Assembly (NCBI GenBank): GCA_038223055.1
Contig: JBBRHF010000089.1
Coordinates: forward strand, 1 to 16,196
DNA from: JBBRHF01 sp038223055
GTDB lineage: Bacteria; Actinomycetota; Actinomycetes; JACCUZ01
DNA: 16,196 nucleotides
Direction of reading: 5' to 3'
Shown: piece by piece, positions 7,070-13,812 of the stretch
Layout: every line of letters begins with the position of its first letter
Numbering within the stretch: the first letter of the stretch is position 1
Made by a program: the position numbers and the translations under genes
The notes under the pieces: generated by a model
Databases searched by the model: none
Seen by the model: the letters and a program-made list of their open reading frames with translations, nothing else
Told to the model about the DNA's origin: nothing

Positions 7070-7536
7070 CGGGCCAGTGTGCCCTCTCCACGTGCCACCT
7101 CCGCCGGAATATCGGCGTTCCCTTCCCGTCCGCTCGGATTGCGACCATGATTCGTGGTGCTGTCCATCTGGGCCGACGATCGATGCGTGAGCACCTTCCG
7201 GCTGACGCTCGCCAGGTCCCCGTGCTGGTGCAGGCGCTGGTCGAGGGCCTGGGCAGGCACGCGTCGATGGCTGCGGCGCGGGACACCCGGTCGCGGGAGA
7301 CCCGCCCGGGCCAGCAGTAGGCCTTTCCGGGCTGGCGGAAACTGACCAAAAAGGCAGCGGCCGCAGCAAAATCTGCGGACGAACACACAGAAGCGGCCGT
7401 TCGGGGCCGATCGGAGCGTTCCCAGTGCCCTTCTGTGTGTTCGCGTGCAGATCGACACCCGATCAGCCCTCTAGTCCCGCCGGCCCGACGCCGAAAACTC
7501 CTGCGAGCGCGCCACGAGGGCGCCGGAGGAGCAGTC
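7070..7536 (+). promoter_or_regulatory. Structured 5' region between the glycosylase and metalloprotease genes
   Basis: This 467-bp divergent intergenic region holds two notable structures. CCGCAG-CAAAAT-CTGCGG (7361-7378) is a hairpin with 6-bp stem and 6-nt loop. Two bases later a perfect 14-bp inverted repeat begins, CGAACACACAGAAG (7380-7393) and its complement CTTCTGTGTGTTCG (7430-7443). Its 36-nt loop holds a further small stem, CGGCC with GGCCG. These lie about 95-175 nt before the protease start, so they could form a leader RNA or bind a regulator. I match no known riboswitch. A 57-codon frame at 7147-7320 with no ribosome binding site is doubtful as a gene. Confidence 0.5.
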
Positions 7537-8649
7537 GTGTTGGGTCGGGGGTTCGGCATCGCACTCGGAGTGGGTGCGCTGCTTCTCGCGGGCCATGCGG
7601 CACCGGTCGCGCTGGCCGCCACCGCGCCCACCGCCACCGCGCCCACCGCCACCGCGCCCACCTTGCGGCACACCACCTCGAGCGGGCCGAGCGCGACGTT
7701 CACCGAGGCGATCACGTCGGACGGCATCGCGACCACCCCGACCGAGACCGACGGAGTCGGGGCCCGCACCTGCACGACCGTCTCGCAGCGCTACCGGGTC
7801 AGGGTCCCCTACCGGGCCAGGGTCAAGATCGGCACCAAGCGAGTCACCTACCGGGCCTCAACCGGATCCCGGACCGCGGCGCAGGCGAGGTTCAAGACCG
7901 TCACCAAGCACCGCATGGTGACCCGGCAACGGCCGGTGCGCACGTGCACAACCACCCCGACACATACGGCGCCCCCACGACCAGTCACGCCGGCGGGGGC
8001 ACCCGGCGCACCGCTCGCCGCACCTGGCGCACCGCCGGCCGAGAGCACGGCCCCCGGCGGGTCCGTGGACGCCTTCGCATTCACCGCGACGAGCCCCGCC
8101 GGAGTGCTCGCCCGGTGGAACCCGTGCGTACCCGTGCGCTACCGCACCAACCTGGCCGGCGCACCCGGCACGCTCGCCGCCGACGTGACAGGTGCGCTGG
8201 CCCGGCTCAGCCGGGCCACCGGGCTGACCTTCATCGACGCCGGCCCGACGACCTACCCGAGCCGGTTCGTCCCGACCACGCAGGTTCGGCCCGAGGACGC
8301 CGACCTCGTGATCGCGGTGCTGCCCGAGGTCGCCCTGCCGGCCCTGGCCGGGGACACCGTCGGCTTCGGCGGGTTCACCTACCTGCCCTCGACCATGCGC
8401 GTGACCAGGGCTGACCTCGTGCTGGAACAGGAGTACGTCGCCTCAGCGCCCCCGGGATTCGCCGACAGCGGCGGGAGCGCGGGCTTGCTGTTGCTGCACG
8501 AACTCGGGCACACCGTCGGCCTGGCTCACAGCACCGACCCGACCCAGGTGATGTATCCCTCGATGCTTCCCAAGATCCGGCCGACCTACCAGAACGGCGA
8601 CCTGTCCGGCCTGGCTCGCGTCGGCGCGACCGGCGGCTGCCTGAGCTGA
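7537..8649 (+). CDS. Secreted zinc metalloprotease (matrixin-like metzincin)
   Basis: 370-aa exported protease. The GTG at 7537 is preferred to ATG/GTG codons further upstream because GGAGGA stands 6 nt before it and because a signal peptide then starts immediately (hydrophobic core IALGVGALLLAG, probable cleavage after APVALA near residue 27). A Thr/Ala/Pro linker made of three ATAPT units follows, then a basic region bounded by cysteines (from TCTTVSQRYRVRV to RPVRTCTTT), a second Pro/Ala linker, and the catalytic domain. The zinc site is HELGHTVGLAH (321-331), and the Met-turn is VMYPS with Met339, defining a metzincin. Substrate is unknown. It is flanked by a structured 5' region and a weak terminator, so it is probably monocistronic. 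Confidence 0.88.
   Translation: MLGRGFGIALGVGALLLAGHAAPVALAATAPTATAPTATAPTLRHTTSSGPSATFTEAITSDGIATTPTETDGVGARTCTTVSQRYRVRVPYRARVKIGTKRVTYRASTGSRTAAQARFKTVTKHRMVTRQRPVRTCTTTPTHTAPPRPVTPAGAPGAPLAAPGAPPAESTAPGGSVDAFAFTATSPAGVLARWNPCVPVRYRTNLAGAPGTLAADVTGALARLSRATGLTFIDAGPTTYPSRFVPTTQVRPEDADLVIAVLPEVALPALAGDTVGFGGFTYLPSTMRVTRADLVLEQEYVASAPPGFADSGGSAGLLLLHELGHTVGLAHSTDPTQVMYPSMLPKIRPTYQNGDLSGLARVGATGGCLS
7618..7662 (+). repeat. Three 15-bp tandem repeats in the protease linker
   Basis: GCCACCGCGCCCACC occurs three times head to tail, encoding Ala-Thr-Ala-Pro-Thr units directly after the signal peptide. The frame is preserved. Confidence 0.85.
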
Positions 8650-8654
8650 GCGGA

Positions 8655-8688
8655 CCTGAGCGACTCGGTCGGCCTCGCGCGGCTCAGG
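8655..8688. terminator. Weak hairpin after the metalloprotease gene
   Basis: CCTGAGC (8655-8661) and GCTCAGG (8682-8688) can form a 7-bp stem with a 20-nt loop, 5 nt after the stop codon. It lies between two convergent genes. There is no T tract and the loop is long, so this is only a possible terminator. Confidence 0.3.
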
Positions 8689-8696
8689 GGGAGGAG

Positions 8697-8756
8697 TGCG
8701 AGGCCGGCTGCCCAGGATCAGCGGGAGGCGTGCGAGGCCGACCGCCGGGATCAGCG
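8697..8756. repeat. Imperfect direct repeat at the end of the hydrolase gene
   Basis: A 27-bp block beginning TGCGAGGCCGGC and ending GGATCAGCG (8697-8723) recurs with a few changes and one missing base at 8731-8756. The second copy includes the stop codon of the hydrolase gene on the minus strand. Confidence 0.65.
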
Positions 8757-9584
8757 CGCCAGGAAGGCCAGCAGGGCGTCGTTGAACTCTTGGGGATGGG
8801 ACGCGTTGATGCCATGCGGGCCGTCCTTGATCACCACGATCTCGCTGCCGGAGATCGCCTCGGCCGTGCGTCGCCCGCTGACCTCGATCGGCACGATGAC
8901 GTCGGAGTCACCGTGGATGATCAACGTGGGGACTGTCACCTTGTCCAGGTCACCGCGGAAGTCGGTGCGCCCGAACGCGGCGATGCACTCCAGCGTCCCC
9001 TTGGGTGAGGCGAAGGCTCCGATGTCGCGGGCATAGAGTCGCTGGGCCTCGCTGACCTTGAGGGATCCGCCGGCGCTGAAGAAGGCCGTCGTGAACTGGT
9101 CCAGGAAGGCGAGCCGGTCGCCCGTCACGCCCGCCTGGAAACCGGCGATCGTCTTGTCGTCCAGCCCGCCGTCGGGGTTGGCGTCGGACTTGAACAGGTA
9201 GGGAGGGACCGCTGCGGCGAAGACGGCCTTCGCCACCCGGTCGGTGCCGTAGGTGGACAGGTAGCGGGCGACCTCACCGCCGCCCATGGAGAACCCGACG
9301 AGGGTCACCCCGGTCAGGTCCAGGTGCTGAAGCAGCGCGTCGAGGTCAGCGGTGAACGTCTCGTAGTCGTAGCCACCCCAGGGCTGGGAGGACTGGCCGA
9401 AGCCGCGCCGGTCGTAAGTGATCACCCGGTGACCGGCCTCGATCAGGCCGGGAACCTGGGCCTCCCAGGTCCGCCCGCTGAGCGGCCAGCCGTGGATCAG
9501 GACCACCGGTCGACCGGTCCCGTGGTCCTCGTAGTAGAGCTCGATCGGGGTGTCGTTCTCGGTGCCGACGGTGATCTTGGCCAT
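8751..9584 (-). CDS. Alpha/beta hydrolase, non-heme haloperoxidase/aryl esterase type
   Basis: 277-aa cytoplasmic serine hydrolase, the usual length for the cofactor-free chloroperoxidase group. These enzymes are primarily esterases that can form peracids; the true substrate cannot be read from sequence. Seen: oxyanion segment HGWPLSGRTWE (31-41), ITYDRRGFGQSSQP, nucleophile Ser99 in GFSMGGGEVARY, acid Asp228 in HGDSDVIVP, and His257 in DGPHGINASHP, giving a complete triad. The start at 9584 is chosen because GGAGGA lies 6 nt before the ATG and MAKITVG is a normal beginning; the frame is open further upstream but does not look coding there. The gene is 121 nt downstream of the 140-aa gene on the same strand. 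Confidence 0.92.
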   Translation of the reverse strand: MAKITVGTENDTPIELYYEDHGTGRPVVLIHGWPLSGRTWEAQVPGLIEAGHRVITYDRRGFGQSSQPWGGYDYETFTADLDALLQHLDLTGVTLVGFSMGGGEVARYLSTYGTDRVAKAVFAAAVPPYLFKSDANPDGGLDDKTIAGFQAGVTGDRLAFLDQFTTAFFSAGGSLKVSEAQRLYARDIGAFASPKGTLECIAAFGRTDFRGDLDKVTVPTLIIHGDSDVIVPIEVSGRRTAEAISGSEIVVIKDGPHGINASHPQEFNDALLAFLAR

Positions 9585-9705
9585 GGCTGGTCCTCCACAG
9601 GGTCTGGGTTCGGGGACGTCGTGCAGAGACATGAAACCCGTGCGGGTCGCGGCTATTCCGCCAACGGGTGTGGCGCTGGGGGCAGGGCAGCGGGTCGCCC
9701 CGCGG

Positions 9706-10128
9706 CTAAATCGCCCGGACCTGGTTGTTGCGGGCTTCGTGGGTGACTTCGGCGAGCCCCAGGGACTCCAGCAGCGGCGGGACGTACATGCCGAACAGGC
9801 CGCGGTAGCCCTTACGCAGGCCATACCAGCCGCCGACCGGGTTGTCGGCCGCGCGGCCGAAGGCCTCGACGGTGCCGTCCGCGGCGGGCTTCTTCTCGTC
9901 GGCGGCCCCCAACGGCACCCAGCCGCCCTGCTCGCGCAGCCAGGCGTGCAAGTCCTCGACGGCGCGCAGGTGGTAGGTCAGCTTGGTGGTGCCGACCTGG
10001 CAGATCAGCGCCGGCGGGTCGGCCGCTTCGTCCCGATACATCGTGTACGACGAGGAGCCCGGCGCCGTCTTGAGCAGCCACGGGTCACCCTTCGTGCCGG
10101 TGCCGTGGGTGCTGGTGTGTTCAGTCAT
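9706..10128 (-). CDS. Conserved actinobacterial protein of unknown function (140 aa)
   Basis: 140-aa soluble protein. The N-terminal part carries GTKGDPWLLKTAPGSSSYTM and DPPALICQVGTTKLTYHLRA. The middle has VEDLHAWLREQGGWVPLGAADE, and the C-terminal part has NPVGGWYGLRKGYRGLFGMY ending in ARNNQVRAI. I recall this pattern as a conserved actinobacterial family without assigned function (possibly DUF6855, unverified). There is no signal peptide, membrane segment or metal site. The ATG at 10128 is preceded by GGAGAGG 7 nt upstream. The frame stays open for another 78 codons upstream, but that part is Pro/Arg-rich and lies before the ribosome binding site. The gene is divergent from the phasin-like gene. 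Confidence 0.8.
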   Translation of the reverse strand: MTEHTSTHGTGTKGDPWLLKTAPGSSSYTMYRDEAADPPALICQVGTTKLTYHLRAVEDLHAWLREQGGWVPLGAADEKKPAADGTVEAFGRAADNPVGGWYGLRKGYRGLFGMYVPPLLESLGLAEVTHEARNNQVRAI

Positions 10129-10384
10129 GAATCGCCCTCTCCGTCGCCGTCGCGTCCTGGCCGGGCCAGTCTCCCAGCCCGCGCCGGGTCCCGGGAGCGG
10201 GTCCCCCTGGAACGGGTACGACGGCTGGGCGCCCTCACCGCGTACGGCGAAGGCGCCGACCCGCACCGCCGACAGATCCACGCCGGCCAGGTGGAGCAGG
10301 CTCGTCGCCGGGCCCGCGACCCGCGTCGTACAGCTGGAGCCTGGTTTCGGTTCCGGCAGCACCGCGCGATGGCCGCCCCGCCGC
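10129..10384. other. Divergent spacer upstream of the phasin-like promoter
   Basis: No convincing gene is seen here. The plus-strand frame that joins the phasin-like gene is open through this stretch and uses GC-rich codons, and a minus-strand frame (roughly 10130-10360, with AGVDLSAVRVGAFAVRG) is also open. Neither has a start signal or recognisable family. In DNA this rich in G and C, open frames are expected by chance. Confidence 0.4.
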
Positions 10385-10412
10385 TTGACATTTCAAGCGA
10401 AGGGCGTAGGAT
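10383..10412 (+). promoter_or_regulatory. Promoter of the phasin-like gene with an overlapping inverted repeat
   Basis: TTGACA (10385-10390) matches the sigma-70 -35 consensus exactly. A 16-bp spacer follows, then TAGGAT (10407-10412) as the -10. The -35 lies inside an inverted repeat, GCTTG-N6-CAAGC (10383-10398), which could be an operator. The string ATTTCAA occurs at 10390 and again at 10410, overlapping the -10, giving a second possible repeat. The start codon is 40 nt downstream. Confidence 0.75.
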
Positions 10413-10452
10413 TTCAATCGCAAGCCATCGAGCGAAAGGAAACCAGCTAAAC

Positions 10453-10929
10453 ATGACCATTCAGGACCAGTACATGAGCACCGTCCGCCAGGTCCGTGAC
10501 ACCGGCACCGAGGTGTTCGAGTCCCTCACGAAGGACATGAAGAAGGCCTTCGGGGGCGCCGGCACCTCGTTCGGTGTCGTTGACGCCAACGCCTTTGTCG
10601 ACCAGGTCTTCGACTTCTGGGAGAAGACCCTCGAGGTCCAGCGCGACTTCGCCAAGAAGGTCGTCGGCGTGACCACCGAGGTCAGCGAGACGCTGCGTGA
10701 CCAGCTTGCGTCCGCCGGCGAGGCCGTGCGCGACCAGGTCGAGGCGACCAAGCACACCGTGCACGAGCAGGTCGAAGCCACCAAGGAGGCCGTGCACGAG
10801 CAGGCCGCCAAGGCGTACGACGAGATGACCAAGGTCGAGCTGCAGGACCAGTTGGCCGCTCGGGACCTGCCCAAGACCGGCAACGTCGACGAGCTGCGCG
10901 AGCGCTTGGTCGAGGACGACCAGAACTAG
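10453..10929 (+). CDS. Phasin-like amphipathic helical protein with SAP/Rho-N-like tail
   Basis: 158-aa protein without signal peptide or membrane segment. Residues 1-45 are mixed. Residues 46-124 form a long helix with heptad-like spacing, including near-repeats such as VRDQVEATKHTVHEQVEATK and EAVHEQAAKA. This composition resembles phasins, which coat polyhydroxyalkanoate or lipid granules. The last 34 residues (125-158), starting MTKVELQDQLAARDLPKTGN and ending in VDELRERL, look like a SAP/Rho N-terminal helix-extended-loop-helix, a small nucleic-acid-binding fold. Such a combination could tether granules to the nucleoid; that is inference. AAAGGA lies 12 nt before the ATG, slightly far. 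A near-consensus promoter suggests strong or regulated expression, and two hairpins follow the stop. Confidence 0.72.
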   Translation: MTIQDQYMSTVRQVRDTGTEVFESLTKDMKKAFGGAGTSFGVVDANAFVDQVFDFWEKTLEVQRDFAKKVVGVTTEVSETLRDQLASAGEAVRDQVEATKHTVHEQVEATKEAVHEQAAKAYDEMTKVELQDQLAARDLPKTGNVDELRERLVEDDQN

Positions 10930-10955
10930 GTTCCACCACTCCGACCCACCGCGCG

Positions 10956-10985
10956 CGACCGCACCCTCCCTCGGAGGGTCGGTCG
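10956..10985 (+). terminator. Terminator after the phasin-like gene
   Basis: CGACCG plus ACCCTCC pairs with GGAGGGT plus CGGTCG, giving 13 base pairs with a single bulged C (10962) and a CTC loop. It begins 27 nt after the stop codon. No T tract follows, as is common in high-GC actinobacteria. Confidence 0.75.
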
Positions 10986-11006
10986 TCCGCCGGAGAGTCA
11001 AGCCGG

Positions 11007-11039
11007 CGACGCCGGGTAGCCATGAGCTGCCCGGCGTCG
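11007..11039. terminator. Second strong hairpin downstream of the phasin-like gene
   Basis: CGACGCCGGGTAGC (11007-11020) pairs with GCTGCCCGGCGTCG (11026-11039): 14 pairs with one G-T wobble and a 5-nt CATGA loop. It is symmetrical enough to work on either strand. It may be a backup terminator and insulates the core genes from the element that begins at 11282. Confidence 0.65.
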
Positions 11040-11281
11040 TCGGCGTTTGACGGGTCGGCGCGGGCAGAACGACCTACCGGCGCGCGGCGAGGACGCACGT
11101 GGACGGCTGGATGGCTGGACCGCTGGACCAGCTGGATGGCTGGACCGGCTGAATGGCGCGAATCGCCGCGTGCCGCCGGTCCACTTCGGCTGGCGACTGT
11201 GTGCGCGAGGGGGATAGCGGTCCACCATGTCGCACCGACCGGGCGCCGACCCGTCGCCGTTTGCGGCCCGGGGCTCCTCTG
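11040..11281. repeat. Gene-free spacer with a 17-bp direct repeat
   Basis: No gene is supported. GCTGGATGGCTGGACCG occurs at 11106-11122 and 11131-11147 (period 25 bp), with further partial copies of GCTGGAC between and after them. The remainder has no recognisable signals. Confidence 0.6.
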
Positions 11282-11304
11282 GTGCGCGTGGGGGGAGTTG
11301 AACC
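11282..11304 (-). other. Candidate distal attachment site (copy of the tRNA-Leu 3' end)
   Basis: This 23-bp stretch matches 15944-15966 at 22 of 23 positions and in the same orientation: GTGCGCG, one variable base, then GGGGGGAGTTGAACC. The matching part of the tRNA runs from the T loop to the discriminator base, the usual attachment region for tyrosine recombinases. The flanking sequence cannot form a T stem or acceptor stem, so this is not a tRNA gene. Nearby, TGAAACCG repeats at 11320 and 11350, which could be recombinase arm sites (inference). Confidence 0.65.
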
Positions 11305-11678
11305 AGAGGGATCTCACGCTGAAACCGACCAAGATCGCCGTTCTGAGCGTGAAACCGGGGTTCGGTTGCCTCCCGTTGAACACCGTTTCCGGGTGGGCGT
11401 GCTACACGCGGCAGCACCAGCGAGATTCTGAGTTGATCCCGGCGAGGTCCGCCGGACAACCCTCAGACTACTCGGATCGGGGCCGAAAACGAGCAGATGG
11501 GGAAGTGCTCCACCCTCTGTGAACACCCTCGCGCGAGAGCCTGCGTCGAGGGGCCCCGGACCGTCGGGCTCGCTGCCCTAGGGGAGGCAGTTGTGACGGC
11601 AGTGCCCCGCCACTTCGTGGCGACGACCGCGCGCGCACCCGGCCGTCATCGCGAAGGGAGCGGCGGTCCGCGACGATC
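11305..11678. other. Gene-free stretch between the distal att copy and brnTA
   Basis: No gene is supported in these 374 bases. The first 60 contain the TGAAACCG repeats (11320 and 11350) and an inverted pair CACGCT (11315-11320) and AGCGTG (11346-11351). The rest is unstructured, and its short open frames have unconvincing composition. Confidence 0.45.
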
Positions 11679-11702
11679 GATCCGTTCAGTCGCCGACGGA
11701 TC
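11679..11702 (-). terminator. Possible terminator of the brnT-antitoxin operon
   Basis: GATCCGT (11679-11685) and ACGGATC (11696-11702) form a 7-bp stem with a 10-nt loop, 18 nt beyond the antitoxin stop. There is no T tract. Confidence 0.4.
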
Positions 11703-11720
11703 AGTCGGCCCTGACGAGCT

Positions 11721-12035
11721 TCACGCGCCCCGAGTCACAAACTCGGCAACCTGATGAGCTCGCTGCTCCAGGTCTCGAGCCAGCTCGCCCAGAGCCGCGC
11801 GATCGACCGGACTGGCCGCCTCGAGCGCCGCAGCACGAATGAACGAGGTGACCTTGACTCCGGCCTGCTCGGCACGGGCACGAAGCTCCGCGATCTCCCC
11901 GTCGGAGAAGCGGACCGAGATGGTCACGTTTCGCCGAATCGTCACGGGCTCGGGGTGCTCCGAGTCGAACTCGGAGATGTCCTCGGTCTCGTTGTAGTAG
12001 TCGGCCAGCTCGGCTTCAGTCATCTTGTCGGTCAT
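11721..12035 (-). CDS. Ribbon-helix-helix antitoxin partner of the BrnT-like toxin
   Basis: 104-aa antitoxin. The N-terminus is acidic (MTDKMTEAELADYYNETEDI). The segment RRNVTISVRFSDGEIAELRA, followed by RAEQAGVKVTSFIRAAALEA, is a CopG-type ribbon-helix-helix fold (about residues 36-76), which binds DNA as a dimer. The C-terminal helix (80-104) is probably involved in toxin binding or dimerisation. It does not closely resemble the classical BrnA C-terminus, so the role is assigned from the neighbouring toxin. GGAGG lies 7 nt before the ATG and inside the last codons of the toxin gene; only 2 nt separate the two genes. A second in-frame ATG four codons later is an alternative start. Confidence 0.85.
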   Translation of the reverse strand: MTDKMTEAELADYYNETEDISEFDSEHPEPVTIRRNVTISVRFSDGEIAELRARAEQAGVKVTSFIRAAALEAASPVDRAALGELARDLEQRAHQVAEFVTRGA

Positions 12036-12037
12036 CT

Positions 12038-12268
12038 TCACTCCTCCCACCCGGTGATCGGTCGGACTGCGCCCTGCACGATCTGGACCACCACCAGAAC
12101 CGGCTTGCCACCGTCGGTTTCGGCCCGGACCAGCCTGCGGTCTTTGTGCTTCGGGAGGCGGAACCACTGATCCGCATTGAAGAGCGCCTGCTCGATCTCG
12201 GCGACGGTGAGCCTCCTGGTCGCGTGGTCGAGGTTGTGCTCGTCCCACTCGATCCGGTCGAAGATCAT
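12038..12268 (-). CDS. brnT: BrnT-family ribonuclease toxin
   Basis: 76-aa protein of the BrnT family, small RelE-like toxins that cleave RNA and stop translation. Typical features are FDRIEWDEHNLDHATRRLTV at the start (residues 3-22), EIEQALFNADQWFRL, DRRLVRAETDGGKPVLVVVQ and the closing VRPITGWEE. The length is slightly short of the usual 85-95 aa. AGGAG stands 5-6 nt before the ATG. The toxin gene precedes the antitoxin gene, the normal order for brnTA. A 7-bp inverted repeat upstream is the likely operator. The position next to an integrase fragment suggests an element maintenance function. Confidence 0.85.
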   Translation of the reverse strand: MIFDRIEWDEHNLDHATRRLTVAEIEQALFNADQWFRLPKHKDRRLVRAETDGGKPVLVVVQIVQGAVRPITGWEE

Positions 12269-12283
12269 CGCCGCTCCTCAAGT

Positions 12284-12312
12284 GTGTTGCACGGAGACCG
12301 AGAAAGCAACAC
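12284..12312. promoter_or_regulatory. Candidate operator upstream of brnT
   Basis: GTGTTGC (12284-12290) and GCAACAC (12306-12312) are perfect inverted arms 15 nt apart, in the 46-nt gap between brnT and the recombinase fragment. Ribbon-helix-helix antitoxins bind such repeats to repress their own operon. Confidence 0.5.
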
Positions 12313-12314
12313 GT

Positions 12315-12841
12315 TCACGCGCCAGCCTTTGGTCGGATCGTGCCGCCGGTCAGAGCGGTGTCGATGATCTCGGAGATCAGCTCGTCGCCGGCCGGCAGCA
12401 GGTGGCCGTAGGTGTCGATCGTGGTGGTGATGGACTCGTGACCGAGTCGTGCCTGGATGTTCGGCAGCGGAGCCCCTCCGGCGACCAGGCAGGCGACGTG
12501 GGTATGGCGGAGATCGTGGAACCGGAACGGCGCGATCCCCTCAGCCGCGAGCGCCTTCATCAGCTTGCGCCAGACGTGGGTGTAGAAGTCGCCGTTGTGC
12601 AGCGGCAGGCCCGTACGGCTGGTGAACACGAAGTCGTCGGGATGCTCGCCCTCGATCTGCTGCCGCAGCACCTTGGCAACCGCCAGGGAGATCGTGATGG
12701 TGCGCCGTGACTTTCGCGGGCGGTGTTTGGGACTACGGCGACGGTGAGAGTTGTCGTCTCACCCGCGAGCAGTCCAAGCCGCACGCCGTGGTTGTCAGCA
12801 ACGCCGTCGAGGTAGCGGAGACGGGTTGATGCGAGCTGCAC
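12315..12841 (-). pseudogene. Tyrosine recombinase (phage-type integrase), C-terminal remnant with frameshift
   Basis: The frame ending at 12315 encodes the C-terminal half of the catalytic domain: PKHRPRKSRRTITISLAVAK, VLRQQIEGEHPDDFVFTSRT, then FHDLRHTH (box II His and Arg), LGHESITTTIDTYGHL with the nucleophilic Tyr. It runs back to a TGA at 12759-12761. Just upstream, another frame (12841 to about 12740) reads STRLRYLDGVADNHGVRLGL and LAGETTTLTVAV, which looks like the preceding strand region of the same enzyme, so a frameshift near 12745 is likely. The first catalytic Arg, the core-binding domain and the arm-binding domain are absent. Intact enzymes have about 370-450 aa. A GTG at 12671 could start a 118-aa fragment, but that would not be active alone. 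Confidence 0.8.
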
Positions 12842-13627
12842 GCACTATCGCGTCGTCACGTGCAGCAGGCCGGCGGGCGTGTTTGATGACTGGTCCGGAG
12901 TCAATGCCTTTCGGCAATCGGCCGGCGACAGCGCGGGCACCGGACGGCGAGCCGTCGAACAGTGCGCCGCTGACCCAATGCAGGCGATGAGCGCACCGCG
13001 GGCCAGGGGGCCAGGCCACCGCCGTTGAGTCCGATGACACGACCCGCGCCGGGGAACCTCGCCGGGACCAGCTCGCCCACACGCCGAACTGCGGGGTGGG
13101 CACGGTGAAGCTGACGGTGGAGAGCACATCTGCGGCCACGAGAACAGCTCGTGCCTTGCCGTCCGCGCGGCACACCTGGGCTACCGCCGAGGTGGTCACC
13201 GCAGTGCTCACCCTGGCCAGCCCCGGGGCGCAGAGCACCGTAGCTCCGCACCCCGACGTCGGGGACGAAAGGTAGGTTCAGCGCGTCCGCGGCAAGTTGG
13301 CAGCGGCCGGCCACGGCGCGGCCAGGCCACCGGTGGCAACCACGGCGGCGGGTTTGCCCTGAGCGCGTCAGCGACACCCTTCGCGGGGGTGAGGGCCGGG
13401 CGGGTCCGGTATCGCAACGGGCGGTCCGTTCCGTCCAACCAGGCGCGCTGCGAACCGGCACCCGGTTCCCGACCGGGGCCACGAAGGGGGCCGCGAAGGG
13501 GGACCCGACCCGGACCTTGGTCCCGTCTGCCAGCACGACCGGCGCGGCGGCCATCGCGGACGCGTCCGGGTCCCCGGTCACGGAGCCGTTGCCCGGCCGG
13601 GCAAAGCCCAGCGGGCCCGACGCCACT

Positions 13628-13658
13628 CGGCCGCGAACTACCCGGCCGCGAACTACCC
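13628..13658. repeat. 15-bp-period tandem repeat
   Basis: CGGCCGCGAACTACCC occurs twice with a period of 15 bp, one base shared between copies. On the minus strand it reads as Gly-Arg-Val-Val-Arg twice. Confidence 0.75.
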
Positions 13659-13686
13659 GGCCCACGGCCAGCCCATAGTGCTGGCC

Positions 13687-13721
13687 GCCGATGCTGGCAG
13701 TAAAGGCCGATGCTGGCAGTA
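13687..13721. repeat. 16-bp direct repeat
   Basis: GCCGATGCTGGCAGTA at 13687-13702 is repeated exactly at 13706-13721, period 19 bp. Confidence 0.8.
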
Positions 13722-13812
13722 CAGGGTGGGTATCGGTGTCCTGGTCAGCTCCAGGTCGGGCCTTCGGCTGCCGATAGAGGAAAGCAGCGAGACACAGCGT
13801 CGACCTTGGCGG

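Larger units (their letters stand above)
12842..13750 (-). pseudogene. Unidentified broken coding region
   Basis: No intact gene is seen. Reading the minus strand from high to low coordinates, protein-like stretches switch frame several times: ADGTKVRVGSPFAAPFVAPV (about 13540-13480), DGTDRPLRYRTRPALTPAKG (about 13435-13375), AAVVATGGLAAPWPAAA, ADALNLPFVPDVGVRSYGAL, then ARAVLVAADVLSTVSFTVPT followed by PQFGVWASW (about 13145-13060). The pieces have normal amino acid composition, whereas alternative frames are Arg/Pro-rich. The simplest reading is one long minus-strand gene with several small insertions or deletions. I do not recognise the family. Confidence 0.45.

Noticed and set aside
7147..7320. 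57-codon frame upstream of the metalloprotease
   Set aside because: No ribosome binding site, no recognisable family and mixed codon use in its first part. Kept only as a remark in the intergenic entry.
7070..7536. A c-di-AMP (ydaO) riboswitch before the secreted protease
   Set aside because: Such riboswitches precede cell-wall enzyme genes in actinobacteria, but I could not find their conserved sequence blocks here.
9550..10929. A long plus-strand frame fusing upstream sequence to the phasin-like protein
   Set aside because: A near-consensus promoter and a ribosome binding site lie immediately before the internal ATG at 10453, and the upstream part is antisense to two genes.
11282..11304. 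A tRNA gene at the distal repeat
   Set aside because: Only the T loop and acceptor 3' strand are present. The T stem does not pair and no anticodon arm follows, so it is treated as an attachment-site copy.
11314..11526. Minus-strand frame with a GGNRTPVSR motif next to the distal att copy
   Set aside because: This motif occurs in many spurious predicted proteins. The frame has no start signal or domain.
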